Source: Cylicocyclus nassatus (taxonomy: Eukaryota > Nematoda > Chromadorea > Rhabditida > Strongylidae). Taken from it: a DNA stretch of 64,000 bases. How positions within the stretch are numbered: the first letter of the stretch is position 1; each line of letters starts with the position of its first letter. A model generated the notes under the pieces. The model saw only the letters and a program-made list of their open reading frames with translations, had not been told where the DNA came from and did no database searches. The stretch covers positions 9,022,347 through 9,086,346 of the forward strand of contig CATQJL010000316.1 in NCBI GenBank assembly GCA_958299035.1, written 5' to 3'. Position numbers and translations under genes: made by a program. Shown here piece by piece: positions 24,684 through 35,204 of the stretch.

Positions 24684-24962
24684 ATCCAATTGCCCACGCG
24701 TCGCTTTGAACACCAACGCGCGGCGCGGCTAGAAACGTTTGGTCCTGAAGCGCTACAGGCTTTTTGCGAGGGCAATGAGCGCGCACCCTTTCCACACATA
24801 TTTTTTTAAACTTTTGAAGGGAGCTTTCGTCAGGATATGCCTTGCATTGACGAGAACAACATGAAAGTTAAAGAAAGATTTCTTGGATTACGAACGCCGA
24901 CAGTCGTACGCCGACCGCTCGCTTACGCTGGTGTTCAAGGCACGGCGCGGGCAATTAGGTTT
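24684..24962. repeat. inverted repeat, ~37-bp arms
   Basis: CCAATTGCCC..CG..TTGAACACCAACG at 24684-24722 pairs imperfectly with CGCTGGTGTTCAAGGC..CGGGCAATT at 24927-24962. Possible miniature element. Confidence 0.45.
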
Positions 24963-25943
24963 GACGGCGCCTATATCTACCTCAAGTCATCATTTATATT
25001 CTTCCACGGCTAAATTCGCATGGCGGAAACAATGTGAAGTGCAGGATTTCTTCAAATTGTTGCTGAAAGCTACCAAGTGTTTTACTAAACGTTTAAGACT
25101 GTTTTGCTGCTATAAAGGACACCCCTGAACAGCTTTCGAGTCATTTCAAATGCTCTCGTACCCGGAAATGCTTTGAAAAGTGAAAAATCATGTCAAATTG
25201 GCTCCAAACGTGTTAATTTGTATCTTGGCACGTGACAAGGAAAAGTCTTTACAAGATCTATGAAAAAAAAATTCTTGGCTGAAGCACGTGTTTCATGGGA
25301 ACAATTTTGAAAAAATGGGTCCTGATAACGGAAAATTACCTTGATTTCGAACCAGTTTTTTAACAGATCTCCAACACCATTAACTGATTGATTACACTTT
25401 CTCTAGATCACATTTCCCAACAAAATTGTCGTCCTATAAATTTACGTTGATTTCACCACCACCACGAGTTAGATTAACTTTAACTTTTTGACAACAGCTT
25501 TGAAAATTCTTTTTCTTCTTGCTTTGCATGGAGGATTGACAAGATCTGAATATAACTTATAACTAAAATCAATTAATAGAACTTATAACTAAATATAAAC
25601 TACTGCGTGGACATACACGTGAGTAAGATGCCTCATTTTCTTCTCTCCTTCCCTCTTTGTAGTCGAATTGTCTAGATATTGTATCATTTCATAGCGAAGA
25701 GATAATCATTAATTAAACGATACTGTTTTCTTCGTAAAAATATATATTAAAATGTACAAAAAATAGCTGAAGCAGTAAAATTTACAGCGTAAGAAAACGA
25801 GCACATAACCTTTAAGAAAACTTCGCAACTACGTCTTCTGTTGATATTCACATAAATATGTCCAAAATATGTCTTAAGTGAACTTTATAAAAAGAGAGGC
25901 AAGTTCTTTCGACCCGCCAAAAATGTTAGGGTCGACAACAGCT

Positions 25944-26920
25944 GGGCCGGTAGTAATCCCCCCGACCTGACGGCAGGTCTCGTCGGCAAGTCGCTGGCAC
26001 CCTTTCCGTGAGGTGGCCAGAAAGTGAAACCCCAAATTTAGGCGGTCCCAAGCCTATTTCCAAAAAAATTTCTCTATAAAGATGCCGCCTAGACTTTGCA
26101 GAAAACTCCATAGAAATCTGCGGTTCTAGAAAATCTCCTGTGGGAAAATATCTGGAAGCGCAGAAGGAGCTGCCGGCAACTTCGCGATGTAAGTTGCCGG
26201 CAACCTGCCGGTCAGAGAGCACAGGAAATAGCGTGCTCTTTTGAGAGCCGGAGCTGCCGGCATCTCGACGTGCCCCTACCACGTCGAGGTAGTGGCACCT
26301 CTGCCGAAGGCGTCTGCGAGTTTGCGAATTGCGGCGATATCACACAATTTACGTCAGGCGAAAAAATCAAAAATTCTACTTTTCATCGAGAAACTATCAT
26401 TTTTCTCATTATATGAGTTTTTCTTTTTCAAAATGGCGATTTTCTTATACAGAAAAAATCCAGTAATGCCTTAGAATCATAAAGAACATCATCTTCTTTT
26501 GGCAATCCCTTATAAATCTCGTCTGCACCGATTTCGCCCCTCTCTCGCTCATATAAATTAGCGTTCTTTCAGGTCAAAGTCTCTCACGCAATGTATCGAT
26601 CCCTCTTACAGGCAGCCATTTACCAGCGCATTCCTCCTATTGCTGGTGCAAACGGAAGTGGTTGACCGAATGGTCGAATGGTTAACGTGGTCGCACTTCA
26701 AGTTAACGCACATAAGTTCGACCGCGCGCGAGGTAGCATTTTGCGGCTGTCTGCGTCATCAAAATTTAATGTGCGGAATGATTGCGCATTAAGGTTACAC
26801 AAGATTATTGAAACCTACAATCACTCCGCGAGCTGCCGGCGGAGTTGGCATCTTTCCGCGATGTGTGCCAACTTGTCGGCATCTTTGATGCCACCAGGTA
26901 GGGTAGATTACTACCGGCCC
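25944..26920. mobile_element. 977-bp TIR element with GGGCCGGTAGTAATC ends
   Basis: Left GGGCCGGTAGTAATC is mirrored exactly by GATTACTACCGGCCC at 26906-26920. It interrupts the segmental block otherwise continuous at 18790-18850 (GACAATAGCTGG then TTTCTCTCCAAAC). The interior has inverted GC-rich parts and a tRNA-like stretch at 26662-26712 (TGGTCGAATGGTTAACGTGG, then AAGTTCGACC). No transposase seen. Confidence 0.7.
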
Positions 26921-27190
26921 TAAAGTTTCTCTCCAAACAACCATCATAATTCGCTAACAACCACCACAGACAAGTGATCGAAAATTTCGCTGGATATACT
27001 CAAAAGAAACCTCGCTTTAAAACAAGCCCTTTGTTGAAAGTGCTGCGGAAGTTCCCGTTTCCAACCAGTCTCGCGTCAAATTTTGCAAATGCATTTCTGA
27101 CCCTTGTACTTGATAGTAGGAAAATATGAAATTACTGCAAATCTGGCTTGTCGTGCGGAAGTCTCCGTGAGCTCTCTGGGACTGTTATCA

Positions 27191-27420
27191 GGGCCGGTAG
27201 TAATCTACCCTACCAAGTTGGCACACATCGCGGAAAGTTGCCAACTCCGGCGTGAACTCGCAGACTGGCAACAAGCAGAGCGCCGCAAAACATAGGCATC
27301 GCGCGCCCTCGAATTTGCATGCATCGACTTCGAACGCCAGCGCACTAACCGATCGACCACACGTACGTTGCGCTTAATTTTATGATGCGCCTTGATCTTA
27401 CCAACTGCGCAGACTGTTTA
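27191..27420. mobile_element. partial second copy of the GGGCCGGTAGTAATC element
   Basis: Starts GGGCCGGTAGTAATCTACCC and follows the reverse complement of 26840-26920 through the ACACATCGCGGAAAG segment. A minus-strand tRNA-like stretch lies at 27316-27366 (GTGGTCGATCGGTTAGTGCG, then GTTCGAAGTC). The other end is not seen. Confidence 0.55.
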
Positions 27421-27497
27421 ACTGGAGCGCATTTTCTTCCTCAATGGGACTTTATCAAAGAAGAGCAGAGGAGGTTTGAAACCAAAATGTTGATATA

Positions 27498-28299
27498 TTA
27501 GGTCGTTCCGAAAGTAATGTCGCTTTTTTCAAGTGAACGCTACATTTCGTGGGAGCAGATTTCTAGGAGAACTTGGTAGCGTTCGATGCAGCATTTCATT
27601 CTCTTTCTAATGGTTATATGAGAATTGCATAATGCTCGATAAGCTTCGAAAAAATTACCAAAATCTGCAACTCATGCTTTTGAGAAGGTCAAGTTTCACA
27701 ATTTTTCTAAATTTTTACAACAATCCTCGGAAGGAGTTCAAGTAATGAATGGATAGAGCACCTACCGGAAATAGCACACCTTTTTTCTACTTCCCAAAGC
27801 TCGTCACAATTTTTGTAGAGATTTTTTGATGGAACCACCGAATTTTAGCAGGCTCGTCTCTGACACAAATGCATCAAACACCAATAAATCTTCGGATTTT
27901 GAAACTTACAAAGATGGATTATGGTTTGATTGAGCTGACCAAATATGGATTTTGATGTCACTGAGAAACTGATTCTAGAAACTCTAAGAAGCGATCTAAG
28001 GAAAAGAAAAAATTACTCTGTATCCTATAGGGTTTGCTCTATCTATCTGTCGCTTGTACTTCTTCGGAAAACAGGTGCAAAAATTTAGAAAAATAGCCAA
28101 ACTTGATCATGGTAAAAATCATTGGTCGCAGATTTTGCTAATTTTTCGAGAGCTCATTGAATATTATGCAATGAAATTACAACCATTGAAAAGAGGACAG
28201 AATGCTGCATCGACTGTTTCCAAAATCTCTAGAAAATCTTGATTCCATGGAATGTGGCGTTCATTTGAAAAAAGCGACATTACTTTCGGAACGACCTAA
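27498..28299. mobile_element. 802-bp mariner-type foldback MITE
   Basis: TIRs begin TTAGGTCGTTCCGAAAGTAA and match nearly perfectly for ~50 bp, then continue imperfectly for ~250 bp on each side. Left flank is TA; right flank is CA. No transposase frame. Confidence 0.75.
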
Positions 28300-28640
28300 C
28301 ATATCGAACGTTGGTTGTACAACGGATCTATATAGGATTTTACTTACATGAAGTTATTTATGCCCATTTCAGGTAGGCAATGGGCCGGAAGTTGCCCACT
28401 TAATTAGGAAAAGCTTAAACCCGCTCTTCACATGTTTTTTATAATTTCTCATACCTTGTATTTTAGTCCTATGCGCGTATACATGCCAAATTTCATGCCT
28501 TGTCATCTGTGCGTTGCAAACGAGTTTTTTCTCATCTTTTGGTATTGGAAAGTTTTCAGAAGAAAGTTTGCCGCGCCATTCAGACAGAATTTTTTCACAA
28601 CCCTTCCCAGTTTGTTCCTCTTAGCCCTTGTTCGTATATA

Positions 28641-30428
28641 TTAGGTTGCTGCATAAGTTCTGTCCGAAATTTTTTGCCTTCTGTTTGAAGCAGCTGCTCT
28701 AAGAGGATCTCATCTCTGATGCGATATTGTTAGTATCATTGAAAAGTGCTTTTCTTGCGCATTCTGAAGCATATCAAATTTCAATAAATTTCTTAGTGTA
28801 AGGAGATTTCAGGCTTAAAATCTCCAAGTGGCCGAGGTATGTTTTCACCCTAAAATTATGTTCTTGCGTGAAAATCTCCACAATGCGCCTTTCAGGTCAA
28901 GTTCTTTCATTGGCTGCGGAATAAGGGTGAAGAAGGCTAGTATATGCAAAAGTTCGGTTCCATAAACGTCTTGCTGGTAAAATTTATCGTCGAACATCAA
29001 TTTTTTGTATAGATGTTTTACAAGCACTTTCTGTCAATAGAAGTAATCGACGACTTCAAAGTTGGAGGTCAGGGCCCGGCACGCGTTGGTTTGGAGCCTT
29101 TTGGGAAACGAAGTCCCCCAAGACTTCTTGGAAATTGACGAAGTCCCTCTTGACGTAAAAATCAGTAGGGTAACCCTTATATAATCAAAATAACAATAAA
29201 AAGCGAAAAAAGCGCAAATTTGAGGTATCCAATATAACAAGAAAGCAAAAAAAAACCCATTCGGGTTGATTAAAGACTCTGCCAATGGGTATGGTACGTT
29301 TTAGTGCTCAGAATGTCGAGAACCTTCTAGGCCGATCAAATCTGTGGCCTCAACAATCTGACGATGCATTTTTCGCCACATAGTTCAAAGGACACCGCAT
29401 GTGATTGGAGCGCGATATCTATCAATGCCTAGTTTTACACTACTTTTGGCTCAAAAAAGAGAAGGGGCAATGGTTTGATTCGCTCTCTTCACTACATGAT
29501 ACATTTTTGACCGTCCTAATCGTCCAAATCAAAAAGATCCGCAACTTATGTGAACTCTCCGAGATTCATGCTCCGAACCAACCCAGTTGGTTTGTGTTGG
29601 TTTAAAAACCAACAAATTCGGGAACGGATATTAGGAAACATAAGTTTTTGGAACTTTTTACATGACATAGTTTGGAGTAATATTGTATACACATAGCCCA
29701 AATTCGGAGCCATGTGATTGTTTGTGCGCTGGTAACAAGCCATTTGTTTGTTTGAGTCTTGCGTTTGAATTTCGCGCGCTTGCGGAAAGGCACGTTAAAC
29801 CCGTAAAACCTGACATGTTCGTCGTTTTTTTTTTCGGCGCTTCCCCCAGGACTTTATTAAAACGATATCCCCGTTGCCTCTAACCTCAAAAACGAAGTCC
29901 AGTTTGACCTCGAACCATCTGTGCCGAGCCCTGTTGGAGGTGCTAGGGTAAAGCAAGGGCTAGCGGAAACCATCCACCAACTTCTTTTCGGCGCTCACGT
30001 TAATTGTAAAATTTTCATAACTCGTAAATAGACATGCACACATGCACTGAGGCGAGGCAAAAAGTGGTTTCTTTTTTGCTCGGTCAAAAAAATCTCTCGG
30101 CAACGCAGACCCTATGGGCTCTTTCATGTCCCATGATAATCTGCGAAAAAGTCTCTATCTATCCATTGTTGGACAAGATGCCTATCAATTCTCATAAGGG
30201 AGCACTGCCATGTCAAAAAAGACAGGTTTGAAGAAAAACGCTCTAAAGTTTTTGAGTTCATGCTCCTTGCTTTACAAGGATTTTCGCAGGTTTCATTATG
30301 TGGCTGATAGCCAAGGAATCACTCAACACATAGAAACTAAATTCTTGGAAGAATGTTGACTTTGAAGAGAGTTATGACATTTTGATCTCAAAAAATTCAA
30401 ATCGGACAGAACTTATGCAGCAACCTAA
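28641..30428. mobile_element. mariner-like element carrying a nested insertion
   Basis: 27-bp TIRs starting TTAGGTTGCTGCATAAGTTC (mirrored at 30402-30428) are flanked by TA on both sides. The TTAGGTTG-GCA-AAGT form is typical of mariner termini. Removing the nested 864-bp element and one 8-bp repeat leaves ~916 bp. No intact transposase seen. Confidence 0.75.
29070..29933. mobile_element. 864-bp hAT-like element nested in the mariner-like element
   Basis: Ends CAGGGCCCGGCAC ... GTGCCGAGCCCTG are flanked by perfect 8-bp direct repeats TTGGAGGT (29062-29069 and 29934-29941), the hallmark of hAT insertion. Subterminal AACGAAGTCC is mirrored near the other end. No transposase frame. Related sequence may lie at 12060-12235. 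Confidence 0.85.
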
Positions 30429-31399
30429 TAGTTCATTATTTATTGTTTATTGTTATACACAAAAGTGCGCCAAAAAATCAAATGAAAACATCCAAAACAT
30501 CCAAAAAGTTGCAAAAAATTATCCAAAAGTCATGCAAAAAAAATCATAGCATGTCGAAGATCATAGTTCCCTTGCTGGAAGGACCAGGTCGTTCTCCTTC
30601 TTCAAGAAGTGAGGATGCCTCTACCGAGTCCTTTTCCCTTGTCCGGACGCAGTATAGGAAGGCAGAAGATACCAGGGCTTGGCTGACCAACTTAACCCGG
30701 GACGGACGAATCCGTTAGGGACATTGTTTGATTTCCTTTCTGAGGCAAATCATGGTTCTCAGATTTTGACGTAGCCGTTTAATAATGAAGGACGAACGGT
30801 ATTTCGCTCCATGTGTAAATCAATGTTAAAACAAGCTTTACAGAACGGTACCTGAAGATAGGCAAGAGGCAAGAGAGATATTAGCGATCAAAGTGTATAG
30901 ATACATCCTTTTGAGATGCCCTATAAAAGAGGGTATGGAAATATGTGCAGACAACCGCTCAACAAATTCTATCGCAGCTTCTTCCCAAACATGGAAGGGT
31001 GTTAGTAGTGGTTAAGGTTCATACTGTCATCAATTTGAGCAGATTTCTTATGCAAAGGAATGCAAAGATGGTTGGATCATTGTACATTGACAGTAGGAGT
31101 GTAACTCGTCCGGAATCACGGTTCGGAAAGTTGTAAATGCACTATAAGTTCCGTATGAAAGTCTTTATAAGTATGAAAGTAATATAAGTTCTCACTTGCA
31201 GGTGCCAAACGGAACTTATAGGGACTTTCATACATGATCGCTGGTCTCTCTCAATATTGAATAAGCTCAGTTTTTTCTGGTCTTTCTGTTCTTAATTCGC
31301 TAAAAAAATCTCTATGTTTACATTCATCACTAATTTTTTGCACTCTATGTTAATCACTATTCTATTTCTACGCTTGCTCACTCTCATCGCTTTGTACCC
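30429..31399. other. intergenic; start of the third duplicated unit
   Basis: A small inverted repeat (TATAAGTTCCGTATGAAAGTC versus GAACTTATAGGGACTTTCATA) lies at 31141-31233. CATACATGATCGCTGGT then marks the edge shared with 16630. Confidence 0.4.
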
Positions 31400-31559
31400 A
31401 TTCTGTTGTTGTCCGCTGTAAAGGCAAAGATTCTTTTGCTAATTCCCAGATAATAGTTTGCACTTTTTTACCACATACGTACAGTAGGGCCAGTGCGGAT
31501 ATATCATTGAACGGTAAAAGTATAAAGGCGGATATCGGGACTCATTGGCAACAGTCATT
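31400..31559 (+). promoter_or_regulatory. conserved promoter of short secreted gene C
   Basis: Matches 17330-17482 almost base for base, including the GTGCGGATATATCATTGAAC block and the TATA-like AAAGTATAAAGGCGG. Confidence 0.55.
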
Positions 31560-32430
31560 ATGAGAGCTGTTCTACTCTTGGTTGCCTTTGGGGTTCTGAT
31601 TTCTTCAAGCGCGGCTGGTGTTGGTAGGAATTATCTGCTTTATTTATAAAAGTGTGATTAAATCTGATTTCAGTCAATCGTAAGGAAAGATCATCGCCCC
31701 TCGGCGAACCTTTCAATGATAGTTTGAACACTGGTAAGTTGCTAGCAGTTGGTACAGTTTTTCTAGATTACTGGAGACAACCAGACAAATTCGGGTACCT
31801 AGGATCCTAAAGCAAATTTTTGATCGGAAAGCTTCAGATCGATCCATTAGCAAATCGGCAGCTCATTAATTTTCATCTTGCGAAAGAAATTCACTTATCT
31901 AAATCCTCGCCCACTACCGTATTCGACACACTGTTCAAGCTTCTAAGAAAACTATGGGCGGGAGTTTGAGCAAATCTTCTACCTTACGAGTAGATAGTAC
32001 AATAAATAATAACTTCTTTGGGAATATCTAAAACAGAAATCCACTCACGCAACCCGCTTGAATGCTGCTTTTTATACCTTGGAATATTTTGACCACGCTT
32101 ACAGTGACACCATCATCAACAGGAGTCCCTGACCCGGATCTTCAGAAATTGTACGAGTTCTTCAGAATCATAGAAAACGGTATGCAGCTCTAGCAGTTTA
32201 CAATATCCGTACCTATTATGGCTTAAATACCTCGAATTTGCAGCAATGGAGGCACAAACAACAGAAAACATTAGAAGTGCACTAGACAAGTATCCTGTAT
32301 GGGATCTTATTGGCCACAGTACGTCCCTATCTCTTACCTTAATTCATGAATAGAATTGTAACAGTCTTCTTTCCCAGTTCTGAATGGCACTCTTGAGATC
32401 GAAACGACTACCTTAGACCGAAGTCGTTGA
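31560..32430 (+). CDS. short secreted protein C, five exons
   Basis: Exons 31560-31623, 31674-31733, 32105-32179, 32244-32318 and 32378-32430 total 327 nt for 108 residues, all introns phase 1. The signal peptide MRAVLLLVAFGVLISSS is one residue different from gene B over its first 17. Later modules are LQKLYEFFRIIEN, LDKYPVWDLIGH and LNGTLEIETTT, ending LDRSR. Exon 2 is 12 nt shorter than in B. Intact; function unknown. Confidence 0.75.
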
Positions 32431-32779
32431 CGATAACTGACAGGGATTATGTCATCAGTTTAGTGAACGAAACCCTATTGCACTTGAAGATGTGTTAACT
32501 ACAAATTGTATGCTTTGTTATCTGCCGGCTGAATGAATTTTAAACGTAAATCTAGTGTTGAAAAATTCCCCCAGCTTCTCCAACACATTTATCATGCAAT
32601 AAATAATGTTGACTTCACCTCTATCAAGTAAGATTAAGTTTTTTTTAGCAACGTTGTTGAACAATATACAGGGTTGGGGGAAAGTCTTTGAACACGGTAT
32701 TTCTAGAGTAATGATGAAGCTAGGCAAGATGATTATATGAAATCATTAGGTAATGTCTACTTAACTGTCTGCTACACAA

Positions 32780-33870
32780 AAATGGCTTTACAATCCAAAG
32801 ATTCTTTCCCTGACTCGAGCACAAGCTCGGAAACGCTTGGGGACGCTGTCCATGGTGGCACGGAGGTGCTTCACGTCGATTTCTTCCAACGCCTTCTGAA
32901 GAGCAAGTCGCAGAGACTCTACTGTCTTGCGTGGGTGAGCGCAGGCTTGGCCTAAAGAACTGACCAGACCCTATAGTCGAAGAGATTCAGATTGGGCGAA
33001 AACGGAGGCTATTTCGCAAGAATAGTAAAGACCTTAAAGTTGCTGTGGAGACAAGTTTGAACAACCTTCGCTGTATGTTCAGGTGCGGTACCTGCTGGAA
33101 GCACCAATCCCCTGCAAAATGGATATTGGTCTATGGCATCAGTCGCTTCTTCAGAATGCTGTCCAAATACGTAGCAACGTCCACCTTGATGCCCTGAGGC
33201 GCTAAGATCAGTGGCATCTTGCCGCCGGAAGTGATCGCCACCCAAACCATCAGAAACGTCGAATGAGGCTCTCCTTTGGCGATTCAACCCCTGCTGGATG
33301 GCTCCTCTGAGCGATTAGGATATGATTCCTGGTGTTTTGGAGATTGAAAACCCGTTTTACGGCAAAAATGTTATCGTCAGAAAAGAGTGCCGTTCTGTGG
33401 CGTGCCTTGGAGAGACGTTCAAGCAGTCGATGGCATCTGCGCAGTCAGTTCAGCTTCGTGTCCTCCCAAAGAGCATGAAATTTTAGCATGCTAAAAAGAG
33501 ATATGCATGGAGAAGATGCACGAGGAGAGGATGGCTTCATCGCTAGGCGCTCTTTTACAATGTCGGAGAGTGTCCTGTCCATCTCTAACAGGACACTCTC
33601 CGACATTGTAAAAGAGCGCCTAGCGATGAAGCCATTCTGGAGCCGGCTCAATCAAGCTTCGCCGAGGATTGCGACGAAGGCGTTGGCGAACGATTTTCGG
33701 AATTTCGTTACTGTCCGCAGTAGCCAATTCACCACTCATACAACAGTCCTGGGCGCTGTTCACATCCTAGGAACGAAAGGTGGAAGAAACCCTGATCTGT
33801 AAAATTTGGGGACCCGCGCAATTTGCTGGTCAGCCATCCTCTCCTCGTGCATCTTCTTCATCAATGTTCG
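32780..33870 (-). pseudogene. mariner-like transposase remnant
   Basis: Reading from the right: an N-terminal stretch with ADQQIARVPKFYRSGF, then SDIVKERLAMKP, then ALFSDDNIFAVKRVFNLQN containing the first catalytic Asp, then MVWVAITSGGKMPLI, then a GTAPEHTAKVVQTCL segment (the HTAP-type second Asp region, altered), and finally HLRATMDSVPKRFRAC. These are in the correct order for the family but in different frames with stops and an internal inversion, so the gene is dead. C1 chemistry is not implied; this is a DDE/D transposase by motif. Confidence 0.8.
33531..33635. repeat. perfect 48-bp palindrome, 9-nt loop
   Basis: 33531-33578 is the exact reverse complement of 33588-33635. The sequence immediately left (33511-33536, AGAAGATGCACGAGGAGAGG) also recurs inverted at 33833-33858, so the transposase N-terminal region was rearranged by an inverted duplication. 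Confidence 0.9.
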
Positions 33871-34514
33871 CTCCATTCCAGAAGGCTTTTTTGAGGGCTT
33901 GTACTCAAGAGTATAAGGAGCAAACACATGCAATTAGCATGCAAAAATTTGTGGAAAAGCCGAACATACAATGACATCAAAAATTGTTCAAGGACTTTTC
34001 TCCAACCCTGTAACTACTCGCTTAGGATATGTGCATGAGTGGGACTTCACCCCGTTCTTTCCACTACTTACTCTTGTCGCGAAGTTGTTCTACAATGATT
34101 TTTGTGATTAAATGGAACGAACGCGAAAAAAGTGATTACAGCAAAAAATTCATACCGTAAGCGACAAGATTTTCAGTGGCTGTCATACACATCCTCTCAA
34201 TGATCAAGTGCTCCTAATCACTGTGAGCAAATTTACAAGAAAACTAAAAGCTATGATATACTGTAGTTGTACTCTAACGAGTGCCTGCAGGAAAATCAGA
34301 AAGCTTCGAGAGCTGTTGTGTTAAAAATAACCTTATCCTGTGTCAAAAGAGCATCGACATGATTGCTGTCGTACTTCGTAAGCTTTCGGGAAAATGTTAG
34401 AATAATTTTTTATCCGGCAAATTTTTTAATTGCCTTGAGATGGGTGACAGCGGCTAATTAGAAGCAGAAATCTCGCTATGGGACTTCCACCCTATGCAAA
34501 AACGAAGGTAACTT

Positions 34515-35204
34515 TAAAAAATGAACTAAACCCGTACATAATCTTGGCAACTATGACTTCTGTTGATATTCACATAATGATGTCCAAAATATGCTCTCCT
34601 CGTAAGTGAAGTATAGAAAAAGGACAAATTTTCCGATTCGCCACGAAAGGTACGGTCAAATTTTCCGATTCGACACGAAAGGTACGGTCAAAAGCAGCTG
34701 ACTTTTCTCCAAACAGCCAAAAATATAATGCGCTAGCAAGCAATTCTGGCAGTTGAGCAGATTCGGCTGAACATTTATGGAACAGGCCTCCAGCAGCCCT
34801 TTCTGGAAAGTGCTGCGGAAATTGCGAAAGTTTAAACGAAAATGTTGTCAAAAATAAAGCTATGGAAGGTAAATGTTGTCAAAAATAAAGCTATGGAAAG
34901 TAAATTAGCATTTCGCACATTTTCTTTGGTGATCAGTACAGATCGTGATAAAACTACACAAACAACTCATGTCAGGACAAACTGCCCAAAATTCAAATCA
35001 GTACTCCAGATTGTACGCCAAAAATCCACCAAATGGAAATCTGCCACCGTTTTAGATTGTCTTTGGTGTGATTATTGCCTCTCTAAAGCTGGATTTGACT
35101 TTTGGCCCTTCATTTAGATCCGACACAAAAGGATGCTGATCTGCCATCGAAGGCGATAAAGCTATGTTTGCGCAGTTGTTCACAGATCTGCTCCATACTC
35201 CAAC
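34515..35204. repeat. duplicated flank of gene C leading into the protease promoter
   Basis: Carries diverged copies of the 18700 block (34555-34740), of the AAAGTGCTGCGGAA stretch (34808) and of the 20230 block (34900-35050). A 29-bp local direct duplication (GTCAAAAATAAAGCTATGGAA) occurs at 34845-34890. Confidence 0.55.

Larger units (their letters stand above)
32669..34010 (-). mobile_element. 1,342-bp Tc1/mariner element with decayed transposase
   Basis: TIRs CAGGGTTGGGGGAAAGTC ... GACTTTTCTCCAACCCTG are each flanked by TA. The size fits a full-length Tc1/mariner element. Transposase remnants lie on the minus strand (see 32780-33870). Confidence 0.85.

Noticed and set aside
30443..30718. 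91-codon frame
   Set aside because: Low-complexity Lys-rich start beside a transposon end; no splice or homology support.
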